A DNA stretch of 34,147 bases from Planctomycetota bacterium (GCA_016872595.1 VGZJ01000031.1:1-34147); one strand, 5' to 3'; counted from the first letter of the stretch, positions 7,554-15,736 are shown. A program made the numbers and translations. Notes: generated by a model from the sequence alone, not told the origin.

Positions 7554-8570
7554 TCACTTCTCGCGCGGCCGTGCCAGCATTACGATCAGGCGCTCGACCT
7601 GTACGCGCTCCGGCAGGGCGTTGCCGCCCTTCACGCCGTAGTTGATTTCGACCAACCAGTCGCCGAGCTTGTCGAGCCGGCGGCGGCCGAGGTGCTTCAA
7701 CTGGCGCTCGAACGCGGTGCGGGCCTTGTCCCACTTGGGCACGTTGGCGGCGTCCATCGCCGGGCCGAGGGCTTGCCCGGCCGCGGTGAGCCGGCCGACG
7801 AGCGCGAGCTTGCGCAGTTGCGCCGTCATCGGGCCGAGGATCGCGAGCGGAACCTCGCCCTCCGTGAACAATTCTTCCAGCACGCTCAGCGCTTCGGTGG
7901 GGTTGCCGTCGCCGATGGCGTCGAGGACGCGGAACACGTCCGCGGCCTTGCTGCGCCCGACCATGCGGGCCACGTCCTCGGCCGCGATGTCCGGCTTCGC
8001 GCCCACCGCGACCGCGAGCTTACCCAGCTCCTGATCGAGCAGTCCCATCGAGGACCCGATCCGGTCGAGCAGCAGTTCCGCGGCGTCCGGGGGCAACTTT
8101 TTCTTGTGCGCGGTCTTGGCCCACTCCGCGAGCCACGGCTTGAGGTCGTAGAGCTTGTACGCGGGCGGCGCTTTGCAGACGATCTTGGCCGCGTCCGGCA
8201 GCGCCTTCGCGAGCTTCGTGTTGTCGGGGAACGTCTTCACGTCCAGCACCAGCACGCCGACGGAACTGGGCTTCGCGGCGTAGGCCTCTAGCGCCGGCCG
8301 GTTCTCGGTCACGAACTTGTCGGCCTCTTCCACGACCACGATGCGGCACGGCGCGAGGAACGGGAGCGTTTCGAGTTCGTTGCGCGCGGTGGAGAAATCG
8401 AGCTTGTCGCCGGCGTACACCCCGACCGCGAACGACGGGTCTTCGTCGCCCAGCGCCGCGGCGATGATCTTCTCGCGCGCGTGGCGCTTGAGAAAGTCCT
8501 CGTCGCCGACGAGTGCGTACACGGGCTGCCGCGGTGCGGCTTTCGCTTTCAGGAAGGCGAGTGCGTCCAT
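7554..8570 (-). CDS. holA: DNA polymerase III delta subunit
   Basis: A 338-residue HolA-type protein, the clamp-loader subunit that opens the beta sliding clamp. The start MDALAFLKAK is followed by the hallmark PVYALVGDEDFLKRHAREKI. The middle has VVVEEADKFV and VLVLDVKTFPDNTKL, the C-terminal part has IGSSMGLLDQELGKLAVAVG, then FRVLDAIGDGNPTEALSVLEEL and PLAILGPMTAQLRKL, as in the collar domain. Length and domain order are normal. The downstream-strand neighbour nnrE is on the same strand about 100 bases upstream, with a 25-bp inverted repeat between them, so co-transcription is possible. Confidence 0.93.
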   Translation of the reverse strand: MDALAFLKAKAAPRQPVYALVGDEDFLKRHAREKIIAAALGDEDPSFAVGVYAGDKLDFSTARNELETLPFLAPCRIVVVEEADKFVTENRPALEAYAAKPSSVGVLVLDVKTFPDNTKLAKALPDAAKIVCKAPPAYKLYDLKPWLAEWAKTAHKKKLPPDAAELLLDRIGSSMGLLDQELGKLAVAVGAKPDIAAEDVARMVGRSKAADVFRVLDAIGDGNPTEALSVLEELFTEGEVPLAILGPMTAQLRKLALVGRLTAAGQALGPAMDAANVPKWDKARTAFERQLKHLGRRRLDKLGDWLVEINYGVKGGNALPERVQVERLIVMLARPREK

Positions 8571-8580
8571 TGGGCTTCAG

Positions 8581-8681
8581 GTAGGTGCCGCCTGCCGGGC
8601 GGCACGGCTGAGGACCTCATTCACTTCGACGCGACGGCCAATTGCGCTCGATAGCGGTGCCGCCCGGCAGGCGGCACCTAC
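8581..8681. repeat. 25-bp perfect inverted repeat in the nnrE-holA spacer
   Basis: Arms 8581-8605 and 8657-8681 are perfect reverse complements rich in GCCGCC. The right arm covers the stop codon of the NAD(P)H-hydrate epimerase gene, and the left arm begins about 10 bases before the holA start on the minus strand. Confidence 0.9.
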
Positions 8682-9376
8682 TTTCGGCACCGATATTCCT
8701 CCACCAAAAACCGCGGCGCGCCAATGTCAATCACGTGAACCTCGCCGGTCCACGCGCGCGCGCCGGGGTTGAGGAAGCCGCGTTTGGGGGCTACGAACGT
8801 CGCCGTGTGGGTCGCACGCACGCACGGGCCGAGCGGTTCCCCGGTGTCGCAGTCGAGGCCGGAAGGGAGGTCGATGGCGAGGACGGGCTTGCCCGAAGCG
8901 TTCACGAGCGCCGCGAGTTCGTCGAACGGCGCGCCGAGCGCGCGGGTGAGGCCGTTGCCGAAGAGCGCGTCCACCACCCACGCGGCCGGGGCGAGGTGGC
9001 GCGCGAACTGGTCGCGGTGCGCGGCGTCGAAGTTGTCCGGGCGGTACTGCGTGAACGCGATGCCGGACGTGAACAGGATGTCGAAGTTGATATCGGCGTC
9101 GCCGGGGGAGGCGCGGTTGTGGCGCGCGAACACCTGCACATCGACGGGCCACCCGGCGTTGTCGAGGTGGCGCGCGATCACGAACCCGTCGCCGCCGTTG
9201 TTGCCGGGGCCGCACAGGATCGCGACCGGCGCGCGGTCGGGGTTCAGGCGCATCAACAGCTCGGCACACCCGCGGCCGGCGTTCTCCATCAGCACGAGTC
9301 CCGGCACGCCGAACCCGTCGATGGCCCGGCGGTCCAGTTCGCGCACCTCGGCCCGCGTCAACGTGAATGGCGGCAT
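8678..9376 (-). CDS. nnrE: NAD(P)H-hydrate epimerase (YjeF_N domain)
   Basis: A 232-residue enzyme that interconverts the R and S forms of hydrated NAD(P)H for repair. The sequence shows LVLMENAGRG (27-36), the loop CGPGNNGGDGFVIARHL (55-71), VVDALFGNGLTRAL and AIDLPSGLDCDTGEPLG, all YjeF_N hallmarks. The C-terminal ADP/ATP-dependent dehydratase domain found in fused Nnr proteins is absent, so the dehydratase must be encoded elsewhere. The reading frame is open far upstream, but homology starts at MPPFTLTRAEVRELDRRAI and a GGAG site lies just before this ATG (9374-9376), so I place the start there. Confidence 0.92.
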   Translation of the reverse strand: MPPFTLTRAEVRELDRRAIDGFGVPGLVLMENAGRGCAELLMRLNPDRAPVAILCGPGNNGGDGFVIARHLDNAGWPVDVQVFARHNRASPGDADINFDILFTSGIAFTQYRPDNFDAAHRDQFARHLAPAAWVVDALFGNGLTRALGAPFDELAALVNASGKPVLAIDLPSGLDCDTGEPLGPCVRATHTATFVAPKRGFLNPGARAWTGEVHVIDIGAPRFLVEEYRCRK

Positions 9377-9391
9377 AGGAAACTCCAGAAG

Positions 9392-9519
9392 AACCCTAAC
9401 CCCCCCGGCCCCCTTCCCTGAAGGGAAGGGGAGCACGCGCGTCGAACTTGCCGCGCCGTGCTGCTGACCGAATCTGCAACCACGACCCCCCTTCCCTTCA
9501 GGGAGGGGGCCGGGGTTGG
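9392..9519. repeat. Long inverted repeat of C- and G-rich tracts
   Basis: The left arm (9392-9431) and right arm (9486-9519) are near reverse complements built around GGCCCCCTTCCCT and CTTCCCTTCAGGG. The left arm can also fold alone (TTCCCTGAAGGGAA). It lies between nnrE and the tRNA promoter on opposite strands. Confidence 0.8.
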
Positions 9520-9569
9520 CTTTCTTCGTCTTTCTCCCTGTCCACTCTCTCCGGTTCAGATATTCTCCC

Positions 9570-9598
9570 TTGAAACCGCGACGGCGCGCCCCTAAAAA
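9570..9598 (+). promoter_or_regulatory. Candidate promoter of tRNA-Gly and possibly of the tig-clpP unit
   Basis: TTGAAA (9570-9575), 17-base spacer, TAAAAA (9593-9598), 20 bases before the tRNA. No separate promoter is obvious between the tRNA and trigger factor. Confidence 0.6.
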
Positions 9599-9618
9599 TG
9601 GGTGAGCCGAGATGACAT

Positions 9619-9690
9619 GCGGGTGTAACTCAGTGGTAGAGTACCTCGTTGCCAACGAGGTTGTCGTGGGTTCAAGTCCCATCACCCGCT
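9619..9690 (+). tRNA. tRNA-Gly (anticodon GCC)
   Basis: A 72-nt cloverleaf. The acceptor stem GCGGGTG (9619-9625) pairs with CACCCGC (9683-9689), with discriminator T at 9690. The D arm contains AACTCAGTGGTAGAGT. The anticodon stem CCTCG/CGAGG encloses loop TTGCCAA, giving anticodon GCC. The T arm has loop TTCAAGT. The CCA end is not encoded. Confidence 0.97.
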
Positions 9691-9710
9691 CTGATTGAAC
9701 CGAACTGCGT

Positions 9711-9772
9711 GAGCCGGGAAGTCGCGGGCGCTCGGCGGGGATCGAATCCCGCCGCCCACCACTTCCCGGCTC
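9711..9772 (+). other. tRNA-minihelix-like hairpin in the trigger factor leader
   Basis: A perfect 12-bp outer stem (9711-9722 with 9761-9772) encloses GGGC/GCCC (9726-9729 with 9754-9757) and a 6-bp stem (9734-9739 with 9748-9753). The terminal loop GATCGAAT resembles a tRNA T loop, and the inner 3' side ends in GCCCACCA like a tRNA 3' end. It begins 20 bases after tRNA-Gly and ends 60 bases before the trigger factor start. It could be a tRNA remnant, a processing signal or a leader element. Confidence 0.55.
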
Positions 9773-9832
9773 GTGCGTTTTCACCAGACACCACCGCGCC
9801 CGAGCGCGCGACGCCGACGGAGGAGAACGACC

Positions 9833-11356
9833 ATGGCCGAAGACGAAGTCAAGACCGCCCCCACCGACGAAGCGGCCACCGCCGTTGCCGACGCCCCGGC
9901 CGCGGAGCCGACCGAAGAGGAACTGGACGCGATCAAGGTCACGCAGACCGTCGAGATCAACGACGTCGGGCCGTGCAAGAAGCACGTCAAAGTGACCATC
10001 GACCGCGGCGAGATCGACCGGCAGTTCGACCGCCGGTTCACCAAGATCGTGTTCAGCGACCAGCCGCAGGTCCGCGGGTTCCGGCCCGGCAAGGCCCCGC
10101 GCAAGATGATCGAGAAGCAGTACTACGAGAGCGTCGCGGACGACCTGAAGGGCCAAGTGCTGATGGCGAGCCTCGAAAAGCTCGCCGAAGATCAGGCCAT
10201 TTCGCCGCTCAGCCCGCCGGACTTCGACCCGACCGTGCTCAGCATCCCCAAGGAAGGGCCGTTCGTCTACGAGTTCGACATCGAAGTGCGCCCGGAGTTC
10301 GACCTGCCGAACTACAAGGGCATGAAGCTGCGCCGCCCGGTCCACACCTACACCGCGGCCGAAGTGGAAGCGGAAAAGGCCCGGCTGCTCGAGCCCTACG
10401 GCCAGCGCGTGCCCAAGGAACCGGCCGTCGCCGAACTGAACGACGTCATCACCGCCGACGTGACGATCTCGTTCCAAGGCAAGGAAATCAACAAGCTGCA
10501 AGAGGTTCAGGTCAAGGTCGAGCCGCAGTTGGCGCTGTCGGACGGCGTGGCCGAGGACTTCGGCGCGAAGATGACCGGGGCCAAGCCCGGAGACGTGCGC
10601 ACCGCCGACATCACCCTCTCGCAAGAGACCACCGACCTCGCGCTCCGCGGGGCGAAGGTGCAGGCCACGTTCGCCATCAAGGACGTGAAGACGACACGCC
10701 CGCCGGAACTGACCCGTGACTTCCTCGAAGAGGCGTTCTCCGTCAGCACGCCGGAGTCGCTGACCGAACTGATCGAGGCGGTCCTCGCCCGGCGGCTGGA
10801 GTACACCCAGCGCCAGAGCGCCCGCCAGCAGGTGCTGGAGCAGATCGCCACGGCCTCGCAGTGGGAGCTGCCGCAGGACATGCTCCGCAAGCAGGCCCGC
10901 AAGACGCTCGCGCGGCGCGTGATGGAGATGATGAACTCCGGCATGAGCGAGGAGCAGATCAAGGGCCGCCGCCGCGTCCTCGAACAGGACGTGCTGAAGA
11001 ACACCGCGGCGGCGCTCAAGGAGCACTTCGTGCTGCAAAAGGTCGCGGAGGTCGAGAAGATCGAGATCGAGCAGGACGACATCGACGCCGAGATCGACCG
11101 CATCGCGGAGCAGAGCAACGAGAGCTTCCGCAAGGTGAAGGCGCGGCTCGAAAAGGAAGACCTGATGGAGGCGGTCGCGGCCGACCTGTTGGAGCGCAAG
11201 GCGCTCGACCTGATCCTCTCGAGCGCGACCTACGAGGACTACGAGCTGAAGGCCGAGGACCGCGCGGGTGAGGTCGCGACGGTCGAACAGAACGTGCTGC
11301 CCGAGTTGCCGGCCGCGCCCGCGCCCGCCGAGGGCGAAACGCCGAAGACCAGTTGA
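9833..11356 (+). CDS. tig: Trigger factor, ribosome-associated chaperone
   Basis: A 507-residue trigger factor that binds nascent chains at the ribosome exit tunnel. The ribosome-binding domain starts near residue 36 and contains the signature loop GFRPGKAP (82-89). Next comes the PPIase-like domain (about 200-290, DVITADVTISFQGKEI to VQATFAIKDVK) and the helical substrate-binding domain (about 300-470). The usual length is 430-450; the surplus is an acidic, Ala-rich N-terminal extension of about 35 residues and a Pro/Ala-rich tail. The PPIase core looks diverged and may be inactive as an isomerase. The start is set by GGAGGAG at 9819-9825 before ATG 9833. Two clpP genes follow, the common tig-clpP order. 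Confidence 0.95.
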   Translation: MAEDEVKTAPTDEAATAVADAPAAEPTEEELDAIKVTQTVEINDVGPCKKHVKVTIDRGEIDRQFDRRFTKIVFSDQPQVRGFRPGKAPRKMIEKQYYESVADDLKGQVLMASLEKLAEDQAISPLSPPDFDPTVLSIPKEGPFVYEFDIEVRPEFDLPNYKGMKLRRPVHTYTAAEVEAEKARLLEPYGQRVPKEPAVAELNDVITADVTISFQGKEINKLQEVQVKVEPQLALSDGVAEDFGAKMTGAKPGDVRTADITLSQETTDLALRGAKVQATFAIKDVKTTRPPELTRDFLEEAFSVSTPESLTELIEAVLARRLEYTQRQSARQQVLEQIATASQWELPQDMLRKQARKTLARRVMEMMNSGMSEEQIKGRRRVLEQDVLKNTAAALKEHFVLQKVAEVEKIEIEQDDIDAEIDRIAEQSNESFRKVKARLEKEDLMEAVAADLLERKALDLILSSATYEDYELKAEDRAGEVATVEQNVLPELPAAPAPAEGETPKTS

Positions 11357-11400
11357 CCGCGCGCGTACAGTGTAAATAACCCGGCGCGCAGTGCGGAAGT

Positions 11401-11544
11401 GATTTAACCACAGAGTCACAGAGGGCACAGAGGAAGACAAGGCAGAGAGAAAGCAGTAGGCCGGGAAAAATACAGACCACTGCGTTCGCTCGCTCTCCTG
11501 CTTGTTGTCTTCCTCGTCTTCCTCTGTGACTCTGTGGTTAAATC
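11401..11544. repeat. 24-bp perfect inverted repeat between tig and clpP
   Basis: Arms 11401-11424 and 11521-11544 are perfect reverse complements (CCACAGAGTCACAGAGG type), with further partial pairing inward (GAGGAAGACAA with TTGTCTTCCTC). The composition is AG-rich and unlike the GC-rich neighbours. Confidence 0.9.
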
Positions 11545-11580
11545 TCTTCTGCCTTCATCGTGCCCCCGTTGGAGCCTCGC

Positions 11581-12237
11581 ATGATTCATTTCGATCCGAC
11601 CGTCGCCACCGGCCCGATCCAGCCGGTGGCCCAGCGCGGCCAGTACGCGCGCCAGCGGATGATGACCCTCTCCGACCTGCTGTTGGAGAACCGGATCATC
11701 TTCCTCGGCGCGTCCGAGGGGTACTCGGACGGGTACGGGCGCGGGCCGATCACCGACGCCCTCGCCAGCGTCATCATCCAGCGGCTCCTGTTCCTCCAGT
11801 ACGAGAACAAGACCGCGGACATCCACATGTACATCAACAGCCCCGGCGGGAGCGTGTCCGCGACGCTCGCCATCTACGACACCATGCAGTTCCTCGAAGC
11901 GCCCATTCACACGTACTGCATGGGCATGGCCGCCAGCGGCGCGGCGGTGCTGCTCGCGGCCGGCACGAAGGGCAAGCGGTACTGCCTGCCGAACTCGAAG
12001 GTGATGATCCACCAGCCGGCCGGGTACGTCGGCGGGCAGATCTCGGACATCGAGATTCAGGCCGCCGAGCTGCTGAAAGAGCGCGAGCGCCTCAACGAGA
12101 TTCTGGCGAAGCACACCGGCCAGCCGGTCGAGGTGATCGCCCGCGAGACCGACCGCGACAAGTACTACCACGCGGCCGAGGCCAAGGCGTTCGGCCTCGT
12201 CGACGAGGTGCTCGTCCGCGCCGAGGGGAAGAAGTAG
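11581..12237 (+). CDS. clpP: ATP-dependent Clp protease proteolytic subunit, diverged paralogue
   Basis: A 218-residue ClpP-family serine protease subunit. The catalytic triad is intact: Ser119 (GMAAS), His144 (MIHQP) and Asp193 (TDRD). [20 protein letters not shown] gives the oxyanion and handle region. Two departures from the standard form stand out: after the strand IIFLG there is an inserted ASEGYSDGYGRG loop where canonical ClpP has a short G-x-V-x-D turn, and the residue after the catalytic Ser is Gly (AASGAA) instead of Met. The start ATG is chosen because GGAG precedes it and homology begins soon after. It is paired with a canonical ClpP 170 bases downstream, suggesting a mixed ClpP1P2 barrel. 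Confidence 0.93.
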   Translation: MIHFDPTVATGPIQPVAQRGQYARQRMMTLSDLLLENRIIFLGASEGYSDGYGRGPITDALASVIIQRLLFLQYENKTADIHMYINSPGGSVSATLAIYDTMQFLEAPIHTYCMGMAASGAAVLLAAGTKGKRYCLPNSKVMIHQPAGYVGGQISDIEIQAAELLKERERLNEILAKHTGQPVEVIARETDRDKYYHAAEAKAFGLVDEVLVRAEGKK

Positions 12238-12254
12238 TTCTTCCGCCTTCCTCT

Positions 12255-12284
12255 CGAACAGGGGGCTTGCGCCCCCCGCTCGCC
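12255..12284. repeat. Copy of the GAACAGGGGGCTTGCGCC repeat family
   Basis: A 30-base unit just after the first clpP stop. It contains its own small palindrome (GGGGGC-TTGC-GCCCCC) and matches units at 16802, 21236, 30982 and 31041. Confidence 0.8.
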
Positions 12285-12405
12285 ACGACACGTACAACCG
12301 GCGCGCGCGGCGCGCCGACTCCCCGAACCCGTTCAGCACCGCTCACCAGCCGCGAGCCACCGGCCCGATACCAGAGGGCGCGGCGGTTCGCCCGGAGGAC
12401 CGAAC

Positions 12406-13023
12406 ATGCCGCTCGTACCGATTGTGGTGGAGAGCCGGGGCCGCGAAGAGCGCGCCTACGACATCTACAGCCGGCTCCTGAAGGACCGGATCATCTTCCT
12501 TCAGGGCACGGTCCACGACGACATGGCGAACCTGATCGTCGCGCAGATGCTGTACCTCCAGTTCGAGGACCCGAAGCGCGACATCAGCCTGTACATTAAC
12601 AGCCCCGGCGGGAGCGTGACCGCGGGGATGGCGATCTACGACACCATGCAGTTCATCACCTGCGACGTCGCGACGTACTGCATGGGCCAAGCCGCGAGCA
12701 TGGGCGCGATGCTGCTGACCGCGGGCACGAAGGGGAAGCGGTACGCGCTGCCGCACGCCCGCGTGATGATCCACCAGCCGCTCGCCGGCAGCGAGGGCAC
12801 GGCCGAAGAGATCATGATTCACGCGAAGGAGTTCCTGCGCACGAAGCACACGCTGAACCAACTGCTCGCCCACCACAGCGGGCAACCGCTCGACGTGATC
12901 CTCAAGGGCACCGACCGCGACAACTTCATGTCCGCGACCGAGGCCCGCGACTTCGGGCTGATCGACCGCGTGCTGGAGCGCATGCCCGCCGAGGGGCTGG
13001 GTAGCCGCGCGGCGGCCGAGTAG
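12406..13023 (+). CDS. clpP: ATP-dependent Clp protease proteolytic subunit, canonical
   Basis: A 205-residue ClpP with all standard features: [38 protein letters not shown], catalytic Ser98 in MGQAASMGA, His123 in MIHQP and Asp172 in TDRDNFMSA, with the handle helix between. It forms the protease barrel fed by ClpX or ClpA/C unfoldases. A GGAGG site precedes the ATG. It follows trigger factor and the diverged ClpP in the same direction; no clpX follows here, unlike the tig-clpP-clpX order of many bacteria. Confidence 0.96.
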   Translation: MPLVPIVVESRGREERAYDIYSRLLKDRIIFLQGTVHDDMANLIVAQMLYLQFEDPKRDISLYINSPGGSVTAGMAIYDTMQFITCDVATYCMGQAASMGAMLLTAGTKGKRYALPHARVMIHQPLAGSEGTAEEIMIHAKEFLRTKHTLNQLLAHHSGQPLDVILKGTDRDNFMSATEARDFGLIDRVLERMPAEGLGSRAAAE

Positions 13024-13042
13024 GAGACGCAACCCACCCCCA

Positions 13043-13064
13043 CCCCCTCCCTAAAGGGAGGGGG
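13043..13064 (+). repeat. Hairpin after the second clpP
   Basis: Perfect 9-bp stem CCCCCTCCC/GGGAGGGGG with loop TAAA. It could end the tig-clpP-clpP transcript, but an AG-rich stretch rather than a T-run follows. Confidence 0.6.
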
Positions 13065-13125
13065 AGGAAGAACAGGCCCACTCGCGACACGCGGGCGGGG
13101 AACTGGGGGGACAACGGACGGCAGG

Positions 13126-13887
13126 ATGCGACACCACACGCCTAACGCGCTCCGGTTCGCGCGCCGCCTCGCGGCTTGTGGTGTCGCGTCCCTTCTCGTT
13201 CTGCCACTTCTGGGCTGCCGCACAAACCCGCGGTACGACGTTCTCGAAGCCGAACTGCGGACCCGCGAGCGCGAACTGGCCGATGCGCGCGCCGCACTCG
13301 ACCAGTCGCGCAACCTCCTCCGCGCCTACGAAGCCTCGCAGTCCCGTGGCGGTGCCGCGCCCGCGGCCGGCGGCGGGCCGTTCCTCCCCGTCAAGGAAAT
13401 CGCCCTCGCGCGCGGCACCGGCGGTGTGGACGAAGACGCCGCGCCCGGCGACGAGGGGTTAATGGTCGTTATCGTGCCGAAGGACGAAGACGGCTCCGCG
13501 GTAAAAGTGCCGGCGCGCGCCCACATCGCCGCGTGGGAGGTCTCGCCCGCCGGCCTGAAGACGCCCATTGGCTCGTGGGAACTGTCGTCGGACAAGCTGC
13601 GTCGCACGTGGAAAAGCGGCCTCATCAGCACGGGCTACTTCGTTGCGCTGCCGTGGCAAACGCCCCCATCGACCGACCGCGTGCGAATCGCGGTGCGGTT
13701 GGTCACAACGGACGGGCGCACCTACGAAGCCGACCGCGACGTGAGTGTGAAGCCGCCGCTCATGGCGGCCCCGCGCGCGCCGGGCGCGCCGCGCGTCCCC
13801 TCGCCGCTGCCGCCGGACACCGAGGAATTGCCGCCCCCCGCGCCCGTCGAGCGCGGCGCGCGCTTCCTGACCCCTGAGAAGCAGTAG
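13126..13887 (+). CDS. Hypothetical lipoprotein with coiled coil and Pro-rich tail
   Basis: A 253-residue protein. Residues 1-31 form a lipoprotein signal peptide with lipobox LPLLGC, so Cys31 should be lipidated. Residues about 36-70 (LEAELRTRERELADARAALDQ) look like a coiled coil. Residues about 95-210 contain a beta-rich region with VIVPKDEDGSAVKVPARAHI, GSWELSSDKLRRTWKSGL and VRIAVRLVTTDGRTYEADRD, which suggests an immunoglobulin-like or carboxypeptidase-regulatory-like fold. The tail is Pro-rich. I do not recognise a named family. It probably sits in the envelope, anchored to a membrane. Confidence 0.8.
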   Translation: MRHHTPNALRFARRLAACGVASLLVLPLLGCRTNPRYDVLEAELRTRERELADARAALDQSRNLLRAYEASQSRGGAAPAAGGGPFLPVKEIALARGTGGVDEDAAPGDEGLMVVIVPKDEDGSAVKVPARAHIAAWEVSPAGLKTPIGSWELSSDKLRRTWKSGLISTGYFVALPWQTPPSTDRVRIAVRLVTTDGRTYEADRDVSVKPPLMAAPRAPGAPRVPSPLPPDTEELPPPAPVERGARFLTPEKQ

Positions 13888-13924
13888 GGGCAATACAATT
13901 CGATCACCTCGTTCCTCTCCTCGT

Positions 13925-14000
13925 TAGCCGCGAGCCGCAGGCGAGCGCGGCCTAAATGGTTTGGAGGAGAGAAGCCGCGCTCGCCTGCGGCTCGCGGCTA
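13925..14000. repeat. 26-bp perfect inverted repeat before moaC
   Basis: Arms 13925-13950 and 13975-14000 are perfect reverse complements (TAGCCGCGAGCCGCAGGCG type). The right arm ends 19 bases before the moaC start. A degenerate copy of the same unit lies at 24454-24490. Confidence 0.9.
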
Positions 14001-14019
14001 CCGAAAGCAAGCCCTACCC

Positions 14020-14511
14020 ATGCCAACCCTATCGCACTTCGATGAGTCCGGCGCGGCGCGCATGGTGGACGTCGGCCCGAAGGCCGAGACCGCGCGCGTG
14101 GCCCGCGCGTCGGCGGTCGTGCGCATGACGCCGGCAACGCGCGCGCTGATTCGCGACAAGAAGCTGAGCAAGGGCGACGTGCTCGAAGTGGCCCGGCTCG
14201 CGGGCATCATGGCCGCGAAGAAGACCGCGGACCTGATCCCGCTGTGCCACCCGCTGGCGCTCACCTCGGTGACGCTGGATTTCATGTTCCCGGGCGACGA
14301 CGCGGTGCGGATCGAGGCCGCGGTCGCGGTTTTCGCGCGCACCGGTGTTGAAATGGAGGCGCTCACCGCGGTTACGGTCGCAGCCCTGACGGTGTACGAC
14401 ATGTGCAAGGCCGCGGACCGCGCGATGACCATCGAGGCGGTGCGGCTGGAGGAGAAGGACGGGGGGCGCAGCGGGCACTTCGTCCGCGACCCCGGTTCGG
14501 CTCCGAGTTGA
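14020..14511 (+). CDS. moaC: Cyclic pyranopterin monophosphate synthase
   Basis: MoaC makes cyclic pyranopterin monophosphate from the MoaA product in molybdenum cofactor synthesis. The 163-residue length is normal. Motifs seen: MVDVGPK (15-21), DLIPLCHPL (71-79), [12 protein letters not shown] (108-119) and [10 protein letters not shown] (122-131) with the catalytic Asp127 and Lys130. No moaA, moaB or moaE is nearby, and the MoaD-like genes 17 kb away appear to belong to another pathway. No Shine-Dalgarno site is obvious. Confidence 0.96.
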   Translation: MPTLSHFDESGAARMVDVGPKAETARVARASAVVRMTPATRALIRDKKLSKGDVLEVARLAGIMAAKKTADLIPLCHPLALTSVTLDFMFPGDDAVRIEAAVAVFARTGVEMEALTAVTVAALTVYDMCKAADRAMTIEAVRLEEKDGGRSGHFVRDPGSAPS

Positions 14512-14535
14512 CCGGCGGCACCGCGGGCGTATGCT
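14508..14535 (+). promoter_or_regulatory. Candidate promoter of the polyprenyl synthase gene
   Basis: TTGACC (14508-14513), 16-base spacer, TATGCT (14530-14535). The -35 overlaps the moaC stop. A start point near 14542 would exclude the upstream ATG at 14531 and supports ATG 14579. Confidence 0.55.
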
Positions 14536-14578
14536 TTCCGGGTTGCGGCGCGCGCCCGGCGAGCGGGAGGGCCGCGCG

Positions 14579-15613
14579 ATGGGGACCGCTACCGCGATGG
14601 GAACCGTTTCGCCCGCCGTTTCGAGCGGCGTGCCCGTACCCGCCGCGAAGCCGCCGGGCTTCGCCTTCGCCCCGGTCGCCGCGGACCTCGCGGAGGCCGA
14701 GCGCGCGTTCGAGCGCGCCCTCGCCCCCCACCGCGGGCCGTTCGGCCCGCTCCTCGACCACCTGCGCCACTACCGCGGCAAGCGGCTCCGGCCCGCGCTC
14801 CTGCTCCTCACCGCCCGCGCCTGCGGCACCGTCGCGCCGGCCCACCACACGCTCGCCGCCGCCGTCGAGATGATCCACACGGCCACGCTCGTTCACGACG
14901 ACGTGCTCGACGAGGCCGCGCTCCGCCGCCACGCCGCGACCTTCAACGCCCGCTGGGGCAACACCGTCAGCGTGCTGCTCGGCGACATGCTCTTCACGCA
15001 CGCCTTCTACTTGACGAGCACCGTGGACGCGCGGGCCGCGCAGCTCGTCGGCGAGGCCACCAACCGCGTGTGCGCCGGCGAGCTGCGCCAGATCACCGAG
15101 CGCGGCAACTTGGACCTGACGGAGGCCGACTACTTCGCCGTCATCGACGGGAAGACCGCGGCCCTGACCGAGTGCTGCGCGCGGCTCGGCGCGCTGTACG
15201 CCGGCGCGCCGGACGAGACCGTCGCGCGGATGGCGAGTTTCGGCCGCGCCCTCGGGCGCGCGTTCCAGATCGCCGACGACGTGCTCGACCTCGTGGGCAC
15301 CGAGGGCACCGCGGGGAAGACGCTCGGCACCGACCTCGCGCAGCAGAAGCTCACGCTCCCGGTGATCCACTGCCTGACCCGGCTCCCGGCCGCGGACGCG
15401 GACCACCTGCGCGACGCGATCCGCGCCGGCGCGCCCGACCTTCCCCCGCGGGTCCTGCTCGTGCTGGAGCGCACGCAATCGGTCGCGCACGCCAAGCGCC
15501 GTGCGGAAGAACTCGCGCGACAGGCGCGCCAAGAGCTGGAGTGCCTGCCCCGCGGCGAGTGCCGCACGATCCTCGAAAGCCTCACCGATTGGAGCGTCCG
15601 AAGGGAGAAGTAA
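14579..15613 (+). CDS. Polyprenyl diphosphate synthase (trans-isoprenyl type)
   Basis: A 344-residue trans-prenyltransferase that extends allylic diphosphates with isopentenyl diphosphate. GKRLRPALLLL (68-78) gives the IPP-binding lysine and arginines. The first Asp-rich motif is HDDVLDEAALRR (Asp107, Asp108, Asp111) and the second is FQIADDVLDLVG (Asp233, Asp234, Asp237). The residues before the first motif (MIHTATLVH) are small, as in long-chain enzymes such as octaprenyl or heptaprenyl synthases used for quinone tails, but chain length cannot be fixed from sequence. GGAGG at 14566-14570 selects ATG 14579. A 43-bp inverted repeat follows the stop by five bases. Confidence 0.93.
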   Translation: MGTATAMGTVSPAVSSGVPVPAAKPPGFAFAPVAADLAEAERAFERALAPHRGPFGPLLDHLRHYRGKRLRPALLLLTARACGTVAPAHHTLAAAVEMIHTATLVHDDVLDEAALRRHAATFNARWGNTVSVLLGDMLFTHAFYLTSTVDARAAQLVGEATNRVCAGELRQITERGNLDLTEADYFAVIDGKTAALTECCARLGALYAGAPDETVARMASFGRALGRAFQIADDVLDLVGTEGTAGKTLGTDLAQQKLTLPVIHCLTRLPAADADHLRDAIRAGAPDLPPRVLLVLERTQSVAHAKRRAEELARQARQELECLPRGECRTILESLTDWSVRREK

Positions 15614-15618
15614 AACGA

Positions 15619-15726
15619 TTCACCGCGGAGACCGCAGAGACCGGAGAGGAGGACAGGAGAGGAGTTTTGAAATAAACTCTGCTCTCTCCTGTCCTCCTCT
15701 CCGGTCTCTGCGGTCTCCGCGGTGAA
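15619..15726. repeat. 43-bp perfect inverted repeat between convergent genes
   Basis: Arms 15619-15661 and 15684-15726 are perfect reverse complements over 43 bases, AG/CT-rich (GCGGAGACCGCAGAGACC type). The 22-base loop contains a further 6-bp stem (GAGTTT/AAACTC). It begins 6 bases after the prenyl synthase stop and ends 10 bases before the end of the convergent SWIM gene. Confidence 0.95.
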
Positions 15727-15736
15727 TACGAACCCG

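Noticed and set aside
9711-9772. A second functional tRNA after tRNA-Gly
   Set aside because: There is no anticodon arm or D arm and the outer stem is 12 bp, so it cannot be a normal tRNA. Reported as a minihelix-like hairpin instead.
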